A DNA stretch of 64,000 bases, taken from NCBI RefSeq assembly GCF_009758015.1, contig NZ_WSEL01000003.1:806001-870000 (forward strand), read 5' to 3'. This DNA comes from Ramlibacter pinisoli (GTDB taxonomy: Bacteria; Pseudomonadota; Gammaproteobacteria; Burkholderiales; Burkholderiaceae_C). Position numbers and translations under genes: made by a program. Each line of letters opens with the position of its first letter. Positions within the stretch are counted from its first letter, which is position 1. Of this stretch, positions 44,825 to 52,157 are shown in pieces. The notes beneath the pieces were generated by a model. That model was not told where the DNA came from and did not search any database. It saw only the letters and a list, made by a program, of their open reading frames with translations.

Positions 44825-45094
44825 TCAGGCAGCTGCGGCGGCGGCGGGGGCCTTGGCAGCGGCTTGCTTGAGCAGGCGCTCGACCGTGGGCGAAGCCTGG
44901 GCGCCGACACCGCGCCAGTACGTCAGGCGGTCCTGGGCGATGCGAACGCTTTCCTCGCCGGCCTTGGCGATCGGGTTGTAGAACCCGAGGCGCTCGATGA
45001 AGCGGCCGTCGCGGCGCACGCGCTTGTCGGCGACCACGATATTGAAGAACGGACGGCTCTTGGCACCGCCGCGGCTGAGTCGAATGACGACCAT
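44825..45094 (-). CDS. rpsP: 30S ribosomal protein S16
   Basis: An 89-residue ribosomal protein needed for early 30S assembly. [39 protein letters not shown] and [20 protein letters not shown] are diagnostic. The C-terminus ends in an Ala/Lys/Pro-rich tail common in betaproteobacteria. First gene of the operon; a GAAGGAT site precedes the ATG at 45094, and a perfect leader hairpin lies 22 bases further up. Confidence 0.97.
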   Translation of the reverse strand: MVVIRLSRGGAKSRPFFNIVVADKRVRRDGRFIERLGFYNPIAKAGEESVRIAQDRLTYWRGVGAQASPTVERLLKQAAAKAPAAAAAA

Positions 45095-45116
45095 GATTTA
45101 TCCTTCGGGTGGAGAC

Positions 45117-45135
45117 AGGCGCCGAACCGGCGCCT
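45117..45135 (-). promoter_or_regulatory. perfect hairpin in rpsP leader
   Basis: AGGCGCCG and CGGCGCCT form a perfect 8-base stem with an AAC/GTT loop, 22 bases before the S16 start codon on the minus strand. There is no U-run after it, so it is more likely an RNA structural or regulatory element than a terminator. Confidence 0.5.
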
Positions 45136-45206
45136 CCTCGATGTATCTCCCAGCGTTGAGACACGCGACATGGCCACCCGGCCAGCGACACGCTGGAAAG
45201 CCCGCG

Positions 45207-45215
45207 ATTCTAGCA
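45207..45215 (-). promoter_or_regulatory. extended -10 promoter element of the rpsP operon
   Basis: The minus strand reads TGCTAGAAT, an extended -10 (TGn plus TAGAAT, five of six consensus). No good -35 box is present, as is common for extended -10 promoters. Transcription would start near 45200, giving a leader of about 105 bases that contains the hairpin at 45117-45135. Confidence 0.55.
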
Positions 45216-45224
45216 CCCCACCCC

Positions 45225-45755
45225 ATGCCGACCATCCGCCCCAGCCGGGACACCGACCTGCCCGCCATCACCGCCATCTACGGCCACCACGTCCTGCACG
45301 GCACCGGCACCTTCGAGACCACCCCGCCGACCGAGGCCGACATGGCCGCCCGGCGCGCCGACGTGCTGGCCAAGGGCCTGCCCTGGCTGGTGGCCGAAGA
45401 CGCCGGCCGCATCCTGGGCTACGCCTACTGCCAGTGGTTCAAGCCCCGGCCGGCCTACCGGTACTCGGCCGAGGACTCGATCTATCTCCACCCCGACGCG
45501 GCCGGCCAGGGCCTGGGCAAGCAGCTGCTGGCGGCCCTGGTGACCCAGGCCGAGGCGACCGGCGTGCGCAAGCTCATCGCCGTGATCGGCGACTCCGCCA
45601 ACACGGGCTCGGTCGGCGTGCACCGCTCGCTCGGCTTCACGCCGGTGGGCACCATCGCCTCGTGCGGCTGGAAGTTCGATCGCTGGCTGGACATCGTGCT
45701 GATGGAAAAGTCGATCGGGGCCGGCGACTCGACGCCGGCCGAAGGCGCGGCATGA
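45225..45755 (+). CDS. GNAT-family N-acetyltransferase (phosphinothricin acetyltransferase-like)
   Basis: A 176-residue acetyl-CoA-dependent acetyltransferase. IRPSRDTDLPAITAIYGHHV and GTFETTPPTEADMAARRADV at the N-terminus, YSAEDSIYLHPDAAGQGLGK with the acetyl-CoA loop, and GVHRSLGFTPVGTIASCGWK and DIVLMEKSI at the C-terminus match the Pat/YncA-type group, which acetylates phosphinothricin-like or methionine-derived amines. The substrate is uncertain. Divergent from rpsP; overlaps the next gene by four bases (ATGA). Confidence 0.92.
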   Translation: MPTIRPSRDTDLPAITAIYGHHVLHGTGTFETTPPTEADMAARRADVLAKGLPWLVAEDAGRILGYAYCQWFKPRPAYRYSAEDSIYLHPDAAGQGLGKQLLAALVTQAEATGVRKLIAVIGDSANTGSVGVHRSLGFTPVGTIASCGWKFDRWLDIVLMEKSIGAGDSTPAEGAA

Positions 45756-46198
45756 AGAGCAAGACCCTGGCGACCTGGCTGGCCTTCGTCGGCGGCACCT
45801 TCGGCGCCCACCGCTTCTACCTGCACGGCTGGCGCGACTGGCTCGGCTGGCTGCTGCCGGCGCTCACGCTCGTGGGCGGCTACGGCGTGCTGCGCATGTG
45901 GTCGCTGGGCCAGGATGATGCGATCAGCTGGGTGCTCACGCCGGTGCTCGGCTTCACCTTCGCGGGCTGCTGCCTCACGGCCATCGTGTACGGGCTGCAG
46001 AAGCCCGAGCAGTGGAACGCACGCTTCAACCCGGCCCAGGCCGCCGACGCCCCGGCCGGCCAGACCGGGTGGGCCACGGTGTGGGCCATCGTGCTGGCGC
46101 TGATGGTCGGCGCCGCCGTGCTGATGGCCAGCATCGCCATCAGCTTCCAGGGCTACTTCCAGAACCAGGTCGAGGCCGGGCGCGAGATCTCGCGCTGA
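45752..46198 (+). CDS. TM2-domain-like membrane protein
   Basis: A 148-residue membrane protein with two or three N-terminal helices and one C-terminal helix. GGTFGAHRFYLHGWRDWLGW is the TM2-domain signature (GxxGxHRFYL). WVLTPVLGFTFAGCCLTAIV and TVWAIVLALMVGAAVLMASI are further membrane segments. The biological role is unknown. The ATG at 45752 overlaps the stop of the acetyltransferase gene, so the two form an operon. Confidence 0.82.
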   Translation: MKSKTLATWLAFVGGTFGAHRFYLHGWRDWLGWLLPALTLVGGYGVLRMWSLGQDDAISWVLTPVLGFTFAGCCLTAIVYGLQKPEQWNARFNPAQAADAPAGQTGWATVWAIVLALMVGAAVLMASIAISFQGYFQNQVEAGREISR

Positions 46199-46200
46199 CC

Positions 46201-46218
46201 GGGGGCGCGCAGGCGCCC
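46201..46218. terminator. hairpin between convergent genes
   Basis: GGGCGC and GCGCCC with a 4-base loop in the 19-base gap between the TM2-like gene and the phosphate transporter; its last base is in the stop codon of the latter. No T-run. Confidence 0.35.
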
Positions 46219-47228
46219 TAGAACACCTGCAGGCTGACCCAGTACCCGATGGCGGCGACGAAGGCCGACGCCGGGATGGTGAAGATCCAGGCCCAGACGA
46301 TGTTGCCGGCCACGCCCCAGCGCACCGCGCTGGCCCGCTGGGTGGAACCCACGCCGACGATGGCACCGGTGATGGTGTGGGTGGTCGACACCGGGATGCC
46401 CAGTGCGGTCGCCATGAACAGCGTCAGGGCCCCGCCGGTCTCGGCGCAGAAGCCGCCCACCGGCTTGAGCTTGGTGATCTTCTGGCCCATGGTCTTGACG
46501 ATGCGCCAGCCGCCGAACATGGTGCCCAGGCCGATGGCCAGGTAGCAGGCGATGATCACCCAGGTGGGCGGCGCGCTCTGGCCAGCGGCCACGTGCCCGC
46601 TGGCGATGAGCAGCAGCCAGATGATGCCGATGGTCTTCTGGGCGTCGTTGCCGCCGTGGCCCAGGCTGTACGCGCCGGCCGACACCAGCTGCAGGCGCCG
46701 GAACCAGCGGTCGATGCGCGAGGGCGTGGCGCGCCGGAAGATGTGCGACACCGCCACCATCATCAGCGAGCCGAGCAGGAAGCCCAGCAGCGGCGAGACG
46801 AAGATGAACAGCACCGTTTTCCACACGCCGGCGCCGATCAGCGAGCCGGCTCCCGACTTGGCGATGACGGCCCCGACGATGCCGCCGATCAGCGCGTGCG
46901 ACGAGCTGCTCGGGATGCCCCACCACCAGGTGAGCAGGTTCCAGGCCGTGGCCCCCACCAGCGCGCCGAACACGATGTGGGTGTCCACCACGCCAGGCTC
47001 GACGATGCCCTTGCCGATGGTCGCCGCCACGCTGAGGTGGAAGATGAAGATCGCGACGATGTTGAAGAACGCCGCGAACAGCACCGCCTGCGTGGGCTTG
47101 AGCACGCCGGTGGACACGACGGTCGCGATGGAGTTCGCGGCGTCGTGGAAGCCGTTCATGAAGTCGAATGCCAGGGCCAGCGCCACCAGCATGATCACCA
47201 CCCACAGGGTGGCCTGCACCGGTTCCAT
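46218..47228 (-). CDS. PiT-family inorganic phosphate transporter
   Basis: A 336-residue inner-membrane symporter moving phosphate (as a metal-phosphate complex) with protons. Both family repeats are visible: FDFMNGFHDAANSIATVVST near the N-terminus and SLGHGGNDAQKTIGIIWLLL near residue 190, with WWWGIPSSSSHALIGGIVGA and GIPVSTTHTITGAIVGVG as the paired PSS/STTH loops. About ten membrane segments. It follows the DUF47 gene by 18 bases; such pairs are common. Confidence 0.95.
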   Translation of the reverse strand: MEPVQATLWVVIMLVALALAFDFMNGFHDAANSIATVVSTGVLKPTQAVLFAAFFNIVAIFIFHLSVAATIGKGIVEPGVVDTHIVFGALVGATAWNLLTWWWGIPSSSSHALIGGIVGAVIAKSGAGSLIGAGVWKTVLFIFVSPLLGFLLGSLMMVAVSHIFRRATPSRIDRWFRRLQLVSAGAYSLGHGGNDAQKTIGIIWLLLIASGHVAAGQSAPPTWVIIACYLAIGLGTMFGGWRIVKTMGQKITKLKPVGGFCAETGGALTLFMATALGIPVSTTHTITGAIVGVGSTQRASAVRWGVAGNIVWAWIFTIPASAFVAAIGYWVSLQVF

Positions 47229-47246
47229 GTCGGAGGATCCCCGCGA

Positions 47247-47894
47247 TCAGGAGTGCTCGAGGACGATGCCCTCGATCACGTTCGCGACGTCCTCGCACTT
47301 GTCGGTGATCGTCTCCAGCAGCTCGTAGATGGCCTTGAGCTTGATCAGCTCGCGCACGTCCGGTTCCTCGCGGAACAGCTTGCTCATGGCCGAACGCATC
47401 ACGCGGTCGGCGTCGGACTCGAGCCGGTCGATCTCCTCGCAGGTCTTCAGGGCCGCCTCCGCCGTGGGCGCGTCGGCCAGCCCGCCGATGAGGGCCACCG
47501 CCTCCTTCAGGCGCTCGCAGCACTTGACCGCCAGGTCCGTGAGGCGGGTGATCTCCTCGTTGACGCGGCGCACGTCGTACAGCGCCATGGTCTCGGCCGA
47601 GTCCTGCAGCAGGTCGGCCACGTCGTCCATGGTGTTGATCAGCGTGTGGATCTGGTCGCGGTCGATCGGCGTGATGAACGTCTTGTGGATCAGCCGGTTC
47701 ACGTCGTGCGTGACGCGGTCGGCCGCGCGCTCGGCGGCATCGACCTCGCGGGTGTACCGGTCGCGCAGGTTGGTGTCGTCGTAGTTCGCCACCAGCTGGG
47801 CGAACGCCTGTGCCGCCTCCACGATGCGCGTGGCATGCTGGTTGAACATCTCGTAGAAGTTGCCTTCTCGCGGCAGCAGTTTGCCGAACAGCAT
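47247..47894 (-). CDS. DUF47 / PhoU-like protein (Pit accessory)
   Basis: A 215-residue cytoplasmic helical-bundle protein (TIGR00153-like). FGKLLPREGNFYEMFNQHA, REVDAAERAADRVTHDVNRL, TFITPIDRDQIHTLINTMDD and LPLKAIYELLETITDKCEDVANVIEG-like blocks show the PhoU-like acidic metal-binding repeats. It probably regulates the Pit transporter encoded just downstream. The ATG at 47894 is the natural start. Confidence 0.93.
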   Translation of the reverse strand: MLFGKLLPREGNFYEMFNQHATRIVEAAQAFAQLVANYDDTNLRDRYTREVDAAERAADRVTHDVNRLIHKTFITPIDRDQIHTLINTMDDVADLLQDSAETMALYDVRRVNEEITRLTDLAVKCCERLKEAVALIGGLADAPTAEAALKTCEEIDRLESDADRVMRSAMSKLFREEPDVRELIKLKAIYELLETITDKCEDVANVIEGIVLEHS

Positions 47895-47967
47895 GCGAAA
47901 TCCCGTCTTTTTTGGCAGTTTGGTGAACGCGCGAGTGTAAACCGGGGCTTCCGGTCGCCCGGGACGG

Positions 47968-48330
47968 TCAGGCGCGGAACATGAAGTAGGCCGCGCCCAC
48001 CATGCACAGCGCCGCCCACAGGTAGTCGAGCTTGAGGGGCTGGCCGAGGTAGACCACGGCGTACGGCACGAACACCGACAGCGTGATCACCTCCTGCAGG
48101 ATCTTCAGCTGCGCCACCGACAGGCCGGCCTGCTGGAAACCGATGCGGTTGGCCGGCACCTGCAGCAGGTACTCCGCCAGCGCGATGCCCCAGCTCGCCA
48201 CCGCGGCGATGTACCAGGGGCTGGTCGCCAGGTTCTTGAGGTGGCCGTACCAGGCCATGGTCATGAACAGGTTGGAGGCGACCAGCAGGACAATCGCCTG
48301 CAAGGACGGCATGGTGGCGAGGTTGGACAT
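47968..48330 (-). CDS. DMT-family (DUF486) small membrane protein
   Basis: A 120-residue protein with four hydrophobic segments. LQAIVLLVASNLFMTMAWYG, ASWGIALAEYLLQVPANRIG, AQLKILQEVITLSVFVPYAV and DYLWAALCMVGAAYFMFRA are typical of DUF486 (DMT_6). The ATG at 48330 gives MSNLATMPSLQA; an internal ATG at 48312 is possible. Its 5' end overlaps that of the divergent pseudouridine synthase if both use their first ATG. Confidence 0.9.
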   Translation of the reverse strand: MSNLATMPSLQAIVLLVASNLFMTMAWYGHLKNLATSPWYIAAVASWGIALAEYLLQVPANRIGFQQAGLSVAQLKILQEVITLSVFVPYAVVYLGQPLKLDYLWAALCMVGAAYFMFRA

Positions 48331-48988
48331 CGACGAATTATCCGGGGCGGGCGGCGCGGTGCGGCTGCTGCATGCCGACGCACGGCTGCTGGTGGTCGAC
48401 AAGCCCGCCGGCCTGCTGTCGGTGCCCGGGCGCGGTGCCGACAAGCAGGATTGCCTGGCCACCCGCGTGCAGGCCCTCTACCCCGACGCGCTGGTGGTGC
48501 ACCGGCTCGACATGGCCACCTCCGGGCTGTGGCTGATGGCACGCGGCCTGTCGATGCAGCGGCAGCTGGCCCGGGCCTTCGAGCAGCGCGACGTGTGCAA
48601 GCGCTACCAGGCGGTGGTGGCCGGCCGGCCTGGCGGCGACGACGGCTGGCAGGCCATCGACCTGCCGATCGGCGCCGACTGGCCGAACCGGCCGCGCCAG
48701 CAGGTCGATCCGGTGCATGGCCGCCCGGCGGTCACGCGCTGGAAGCTGCTCGGCCCCGGGCCGCTGCCCGGCACCAGCCGGCTGGAACTGGAACCGGTCA
48801 CCGGTCGCACCCACCAGCTGCGCGTGCACCTGCAGGCCATCGGCCATCCCATCGTGGGTGACGCGCTGTACGCGCCGGAGGGCATCGCCGCCGCCGCGCC
48901 ACGCCTGCTGCTGCACGCCACCGAGCTCGCCCTGCCCCATCCGGCCGACGGTGCGCCGGCGCACTGGACCAGTCCGGCGCCCTTCTGA
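48311..48988 (+). CDS. RluA-family RNA pseudouridine synthase
   Basis: A 225-residue enzyme converting uridine to pseudouridine in rRNA or tRNA. Motif I is LLVVDKPAGLLSVPGRG, motif II VVHRLDMATSGLWLMARG with the catalytic Asp, and motif III PVTGRTHQLRVHLQAIGHPI. No S4 domain is present, as in RluA/TruC-type short members. The ATG at 48311 overlaps 20 bases of the divergent DUF486 gene; a GTG at 48358 just before motif I would avoid this. The exact RNA target is unknown. Confidence 0.92.
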   Translation: MVARLDIDELSGAGGAVRLLHADARLLVVDKPAGLLSVPGRGADKQDCLATRVQALYPDALVVHRLDMATSGLWLMARGLSMQRQLARAFEQRDVCKRYQAVVAGRPGGDDGWQAIDLPIGADWPNRPRQQVDPVHGRPAVTRWKLLGPGPLPGTSRLELEPVTGRTHQLRVHLQAIGHPIVGDALYAPEGIAAAAPRLLLHATELALPHPADGAPAHWTSPAPF

Positions 48989-48991
48989 TCC

Positions 48992-49903
48992 TCAGCCCTG
49001 CAGGCCCGGATGGCGGGCAAACAGTTCGGTCGCCCATTCGACGAAGGCCCGCACCTTGGCACTGAGGTGGCGGTTGGGCGGATAGACGATGTGCAGCGGG
49101 ATCGGCGGGTGGGTCCACCCGGCCAGCACCTGCACCAGCTCGCCGCGCTCGAGGTGCTCCGCCGCGCCGAACAGGCCGATCTGCCCCACCCCCAGTCCGG
49201 CGAGCACGGCCGCCAGCGCCGCGTTGGCCTCGTTGACGGACAGCTGGTAGCGCCCGGAGATCTCGAGCGTCTCGCCGTCCTTCTCGAACAGGTTGGCATA
49301 GGGGCGGCCGGTGCGCGACGAGAAGTAGTTGACCGTGGTGTGCCGGTCCTCCAGCTCGGACGGATGGGCGGGCGTGCCCTGGCGGCGCAGGTAGGCGGGC
49401 GAAGCCACCGTCACCAGCGGCATGTTGCCCACCCGGCGCGCCACCAGCGACTGCTCCAGCAGTTCGCCGCCGCGGATCACGCAGTCGACGTTGTCGGTCA
49501 CCAGGTCCACCGGCCGGTCGCTCACGCCCAGGTCGAGCTGGATGTCGGGATAGCGCACGTAGAAGTCCGGCAGCGCGGGGATGAGGATCAGCCGGGCGAC
49601 CGAGGTGCCCACGTCCACCCGCAGCCGCCCGCTGGGGTTGACGCGCGCGTTCGACATGCTGGCCTCGATGTCGTCGAGGTCGTTCAGCAGGCGCGAGGTG
49701 CGCTCGTAGTACGCGGCGCCGTCGGGCGTGACGGTGACGCGGCGCGTGGTGCGATTGAGCAGGCGCACCTTCAGGCGCGCCTCCAGGTGCTGCACCAGCC
49801 GCGTGACCGTGCCCTTGGGCAGGCCCAGCGACTCGGCCGCCCGCGTGAACGTGCCCGCCTCCACCACCCGGGCGAACACGCGCATCGACTGGATCTGGTC
49901 CAT
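48992..49903 (-). CDS. LysR-family regulator of the RND efflux locus (CeoR/BpeT-like position)
   Basis: A 303-residue LysR regulator. The winged helix is at about 4-62 (MRVFARVVEAGTFTRAAESL, GLPKGTVTRLVQHLEARL, LLNRTTRRVTVTPDG). The GRLRVDVGTSVARLILIPAL effector domain follows. It is divergent from the lipase-like gene and the RND pump, the layout of ceoR/bpeT, whose products activate efflux genes in Burkholderia. The helix-turn-helix belongs to the CrgA-like subgroup, which differs from CeoR/MexT, so the analogy rests on position. Confidence 0.9.
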   Translation of the reverse strand: MDQIQSMRVFARVVEAGTFTRAAESLGLPKGTVTRLVQHLEARLKVRLLNRTTRRVTVTPDGAAYYERTSRLLNDLDDIEASMSNARVNPSGRLRVDVGTSVARLILIPALPDFYVRYPDIQLDLGVSDRPVDLVTDNVDCVIRGGELLEQSLVARRVGNMPLVTVASPAYLRRQGTPAHPSELEDRHTTVNYFSSRTGRPYANLFEKDGETLEISGRYQLSVNEANAALAAVLAGLGVGQIGLFGAAEHLERGELVQVLAGWTHPPIPLHIVYPPNRHLSAKVRAFVEWATELFARHPGLQG

Positions 49904-50011
49904 TCCCTCGTTCCTGGTTGTCGTTTGTGCGGCGATTGTTCACGCGGCGGAAACAGAGAAGTGGTCCGGCTCCGCTTTATCCGCAGGACCCGCAGGCTTA
50001 TCTTCCACTCC

Positions 50012-50833
50012 ATGGCTGCCACTGCGTCCCCCTCCCCTGCGCCCCACCGCGCGCTCGACCTGCCCGGCGTCGCCCTGCCGGTGCGGCTGTGGGGTACCCG
50101 CCCGCGCGGCACGGTGGTGCCGCTGGTGCTGCATTTCCACGGCGGGGCCTTCGTCACCGGCGACCTGGACAGCGGCGGCCACATGGCCCAGCTGCTGGTC
50201 GAGGTCGGCGCCGTCGTCGCCTCGCTGGCCTATCCGCTGGCGCCCGGCCACCGCTTTCCCGACGCGGTGGAGGCCGGCTACGCGGCGCTCGAGGCGCTCT
50301 ACCGGCAGCGCGCGCGGCTGGGCGGCAGCGGCGCCCCGGTGTACCTGGCCGGCGAGGAGGCCGGCGGCAACCTGGCCGCCGCGGTGGCCATGGTGGCGCG
50401 CGACCGCTCGCACCCGCCGCTGGCTGGGCAGATCCTGGTGACGCCCATGCTCGATCCCTGCACCGCCACCGCGTCGCTGCGCGAGACGCTGGGCGACGTC
50501 GTGCAATGCAAGTGGACCGCCGGCTGGCGGCAATACCTGCGCGGGCCGATGGACGCCGAGCATCCCTACGCCGTGCCGGCGCGGGCCCAGCGGCTGGCCG
50601 GCCTGCCGCCGGCTCTGATCCTGGCCGGCCAGGACGATCCGATGCGCGACGAGGCGCTGGCGTTCGCCGCCCGGCTGCGCGACGCCGGCATCGCCGTGCG
50701 CAGCGAGGTGCTGGGGCCGGCCACCGGCTGGCCCGACGCGCTGGAGGCCGAACCGGCCGACGCCTGTCCGTGCGCGGGCGCCGTGCGCGAGCACCTGCGC
50801 GCGTTCTTCCGCGCGCCGGCACCGCCCCACTAG
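50012..50833 (+). CDS. alpha/beta-hydrolase-fold protein lacking catalytic Ser and His (LlpE-like)
   Basis: A 273-residue protein with the hormone-sensitive-lipase-like fold: the oxyanion motif LHFHGGAFVTGD (His43-Gly45) and VASLAYPLAPGHRFP are intact. The nucleophile elbow, normally GDSAGG, reads GEEAGG (114-119) with Glu116 in place of Ser. The acid is in LAGQDDPMRDEA, but the HGF histidine motif reads TGW (238-240). It is therefore probably not a hydrolase but a binding or scaffold protein. Its place before an RND pump matches llpE (lipase-like) in the ceo/bpeEF operons. Confidence 0.88.
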   Translation: MAATASPSPAPHRALDLPGVALPVRLWGTRPRGTVVPLVLHFHGGAFVTGDLDSGGHMAQLLVEVGAVVASLAYPLAPGHRFPDAVEAGYAALEALYRQRARLGGSGAPVYLAGEEAGGNLAAAVAMVARDRSHPPLAGQILVTPMLDPCTATASLRETLGDVVQCKWTAGWRQYLRGPMDAEHPYAVPARAQRLAGLPPALILAGQDDPMRDEALAFAARLRDAGIAVRSEVLGPATGWPDALEAEPADACPCAGAVREHLRAFFRAPAPPH

Positions 50834-50929
50834 CGCCCCCGCGCTCCCCCACCAGACCCTGCCCCGTGGCAGGCCGGCTCGCCGGCCCGCCAGGGAAGCC
50901 TGCACCCCGAATTCGACAAGGACCCGATC

Positions 50930-52144
50930 ATGAAGAACAAGTTTGCCCCCCTCGCCCGCCACTGGTGGGCCGTCGCCAGCCTCGGCGCCGCCGCTGCCGC
51001 CGCCCTGGTGGCCTTCGGGCCGGAACGCTCGGCCCAGGCCGCCGCACCGGCCGCCGCGCCCGCCGGCATCCCGGTGTCGGTGGCCACCGTCAACGAGACC
51101 GAGATCACGGCCTGGAACGAGTTCTCGGGCCGGCTCGAGGCCGTGGAGCGGGTCGACATCCGCTCGCGCGTCGCCGGCGCCGTGCAGTCGGTGCACTTCC
51201 GCGAAGGCTCGCTGGTGGCCAAGGGCGACCTGCTGGTCACCATCGATCCGGCCCCCTACGCCGCCGAGGTCGAGCGTGCCGAGGCCCAGGTCGGCGCCGC
51301 CCAGGCGCGCCTGACCAACGCCGACAACGAGCACGTGCGCGCGCTGCGGCTGTGGGAGGACAGCGCGATCGCCCGCCGCGAGCTGGACGAGCGGGTCAAC
51401 GCCCGCCGCGAGGCCGAGGCCAACCTGCGCGCCGCCCAGGCGCAGTCGCAGGCCGCGCGCCTGAACCTGGGCTACACCCAGGTGCGCGCGCCGGTGGCCG
51501 GCCGCATCGGCAAGCTGGAGGTGACGCCGGGCAACCTGGTGGCCGCCGGCCCGGGCGCCCCGGTGCTCACCACGCTGGTGTCGGTCAGCCCGATCTACGC
51601 CAGCTTCGAGGCCGACGAGCAGACCCTGGTGGCGGCCCTGAAGACGCTGCCCAGCGGCTCCAGCGCGCGCCAGCTGATCGAGCGCATTCCGGTGCAGATG
51701 GCCACCGCCCTCGGCGCCGATGTCCAGCATGCCGGCCGCCTGCAGCTGATCGACAACCAGGTCGACGCCCGCAGCGGCACGGTGCGCATGCGCGCGACCT
51801 TCGACAACAAGGACGGCTCCCTGATCCCCGGCCAGTTCGCCCGCATCCGCATGGGGCAGCCGCAGGCGGTGCGTGCGCTGCTGGTCAACGAGCGCGCCGT
51901 GGGCACCGACCAGGACAAGAAGTTCGTGCTGGTGGTCGGCCCCGGCGACAAGGCCGAGTACCGCGAGGTCACCCTGGGCGCGCCGGTCGACGGCCTGCGC
52001 GTCGTCCGCAGCGGCCTGCGCAGCGGCGAGCGCATCGTGGTCAACGGGCTCCAGCGCGTGCGCCCCGGCGCCGTGGTGCAGCCCGAGACGGTGGAGATGA
52101 CGGCCCGCCCCGCGGGCGCGGCCACCGTCGCCGCCAAGTCCTGA
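50930..52144 (+). CDS. RND efflux periplasmic adaptor (membrane fusion protein; CeoA/BpeE/MexE-like)
   Basis: A 404-residue adaptor linking the inner-membrane pump to the outer-membrane channel. A non-lipoprotein signal anchor (HWWAVASLGAAAAAALVAF) is followed by VDIRSRVAGAVQSVHFREGS, the lipoyl half-motifs, a coiled-coil hairpin (about 105-165), the second lipoyl half RLNLGYTQVRAPVAGRIGKL and beta-barrel and membrane-proximal domains. The ATG at 50930 begins MKNKFAPLAR; AAGGACC precedes it. The 96-base gap before it has no clear promoter. Confidence 0.95.
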   Translation: MKNKFAPLARHWWAVASLGAAAAAALVAFGPERSAQAAAPAAAPAGIPVSVATVNETEITAWNEFSGRLEAVERVDIRSRVAGAVQSVHFREGSLVAKGDLLVTIDPAPYAAEVERAEAQVGAAQARLTNADNEHVRALRLWEDSAIARRELDERVNARREAEANLRAAQAQSQAARLNLGYTQVRAPVAGRIGKLEVTPGNLVAAGPGAPVLTTLVSVSPIYASFEADEQTLVAALKTLPSGSSARQLIERIPVQMATALGADVQHAGRLQLIDNQVDARSGTVRMRATFDNKDGSLIPGQFARIRMGQPQAVRALLVNERAVGTDQDKKFVLVVGPGDKAEYREVTLGAPVDGLRVVRSGLRSGERIVVNGLQRVRPGAVVQPETVEMTARPAGAATVAAKS

Positions 52145-52157
52145 CAGCAGCCCTGCC

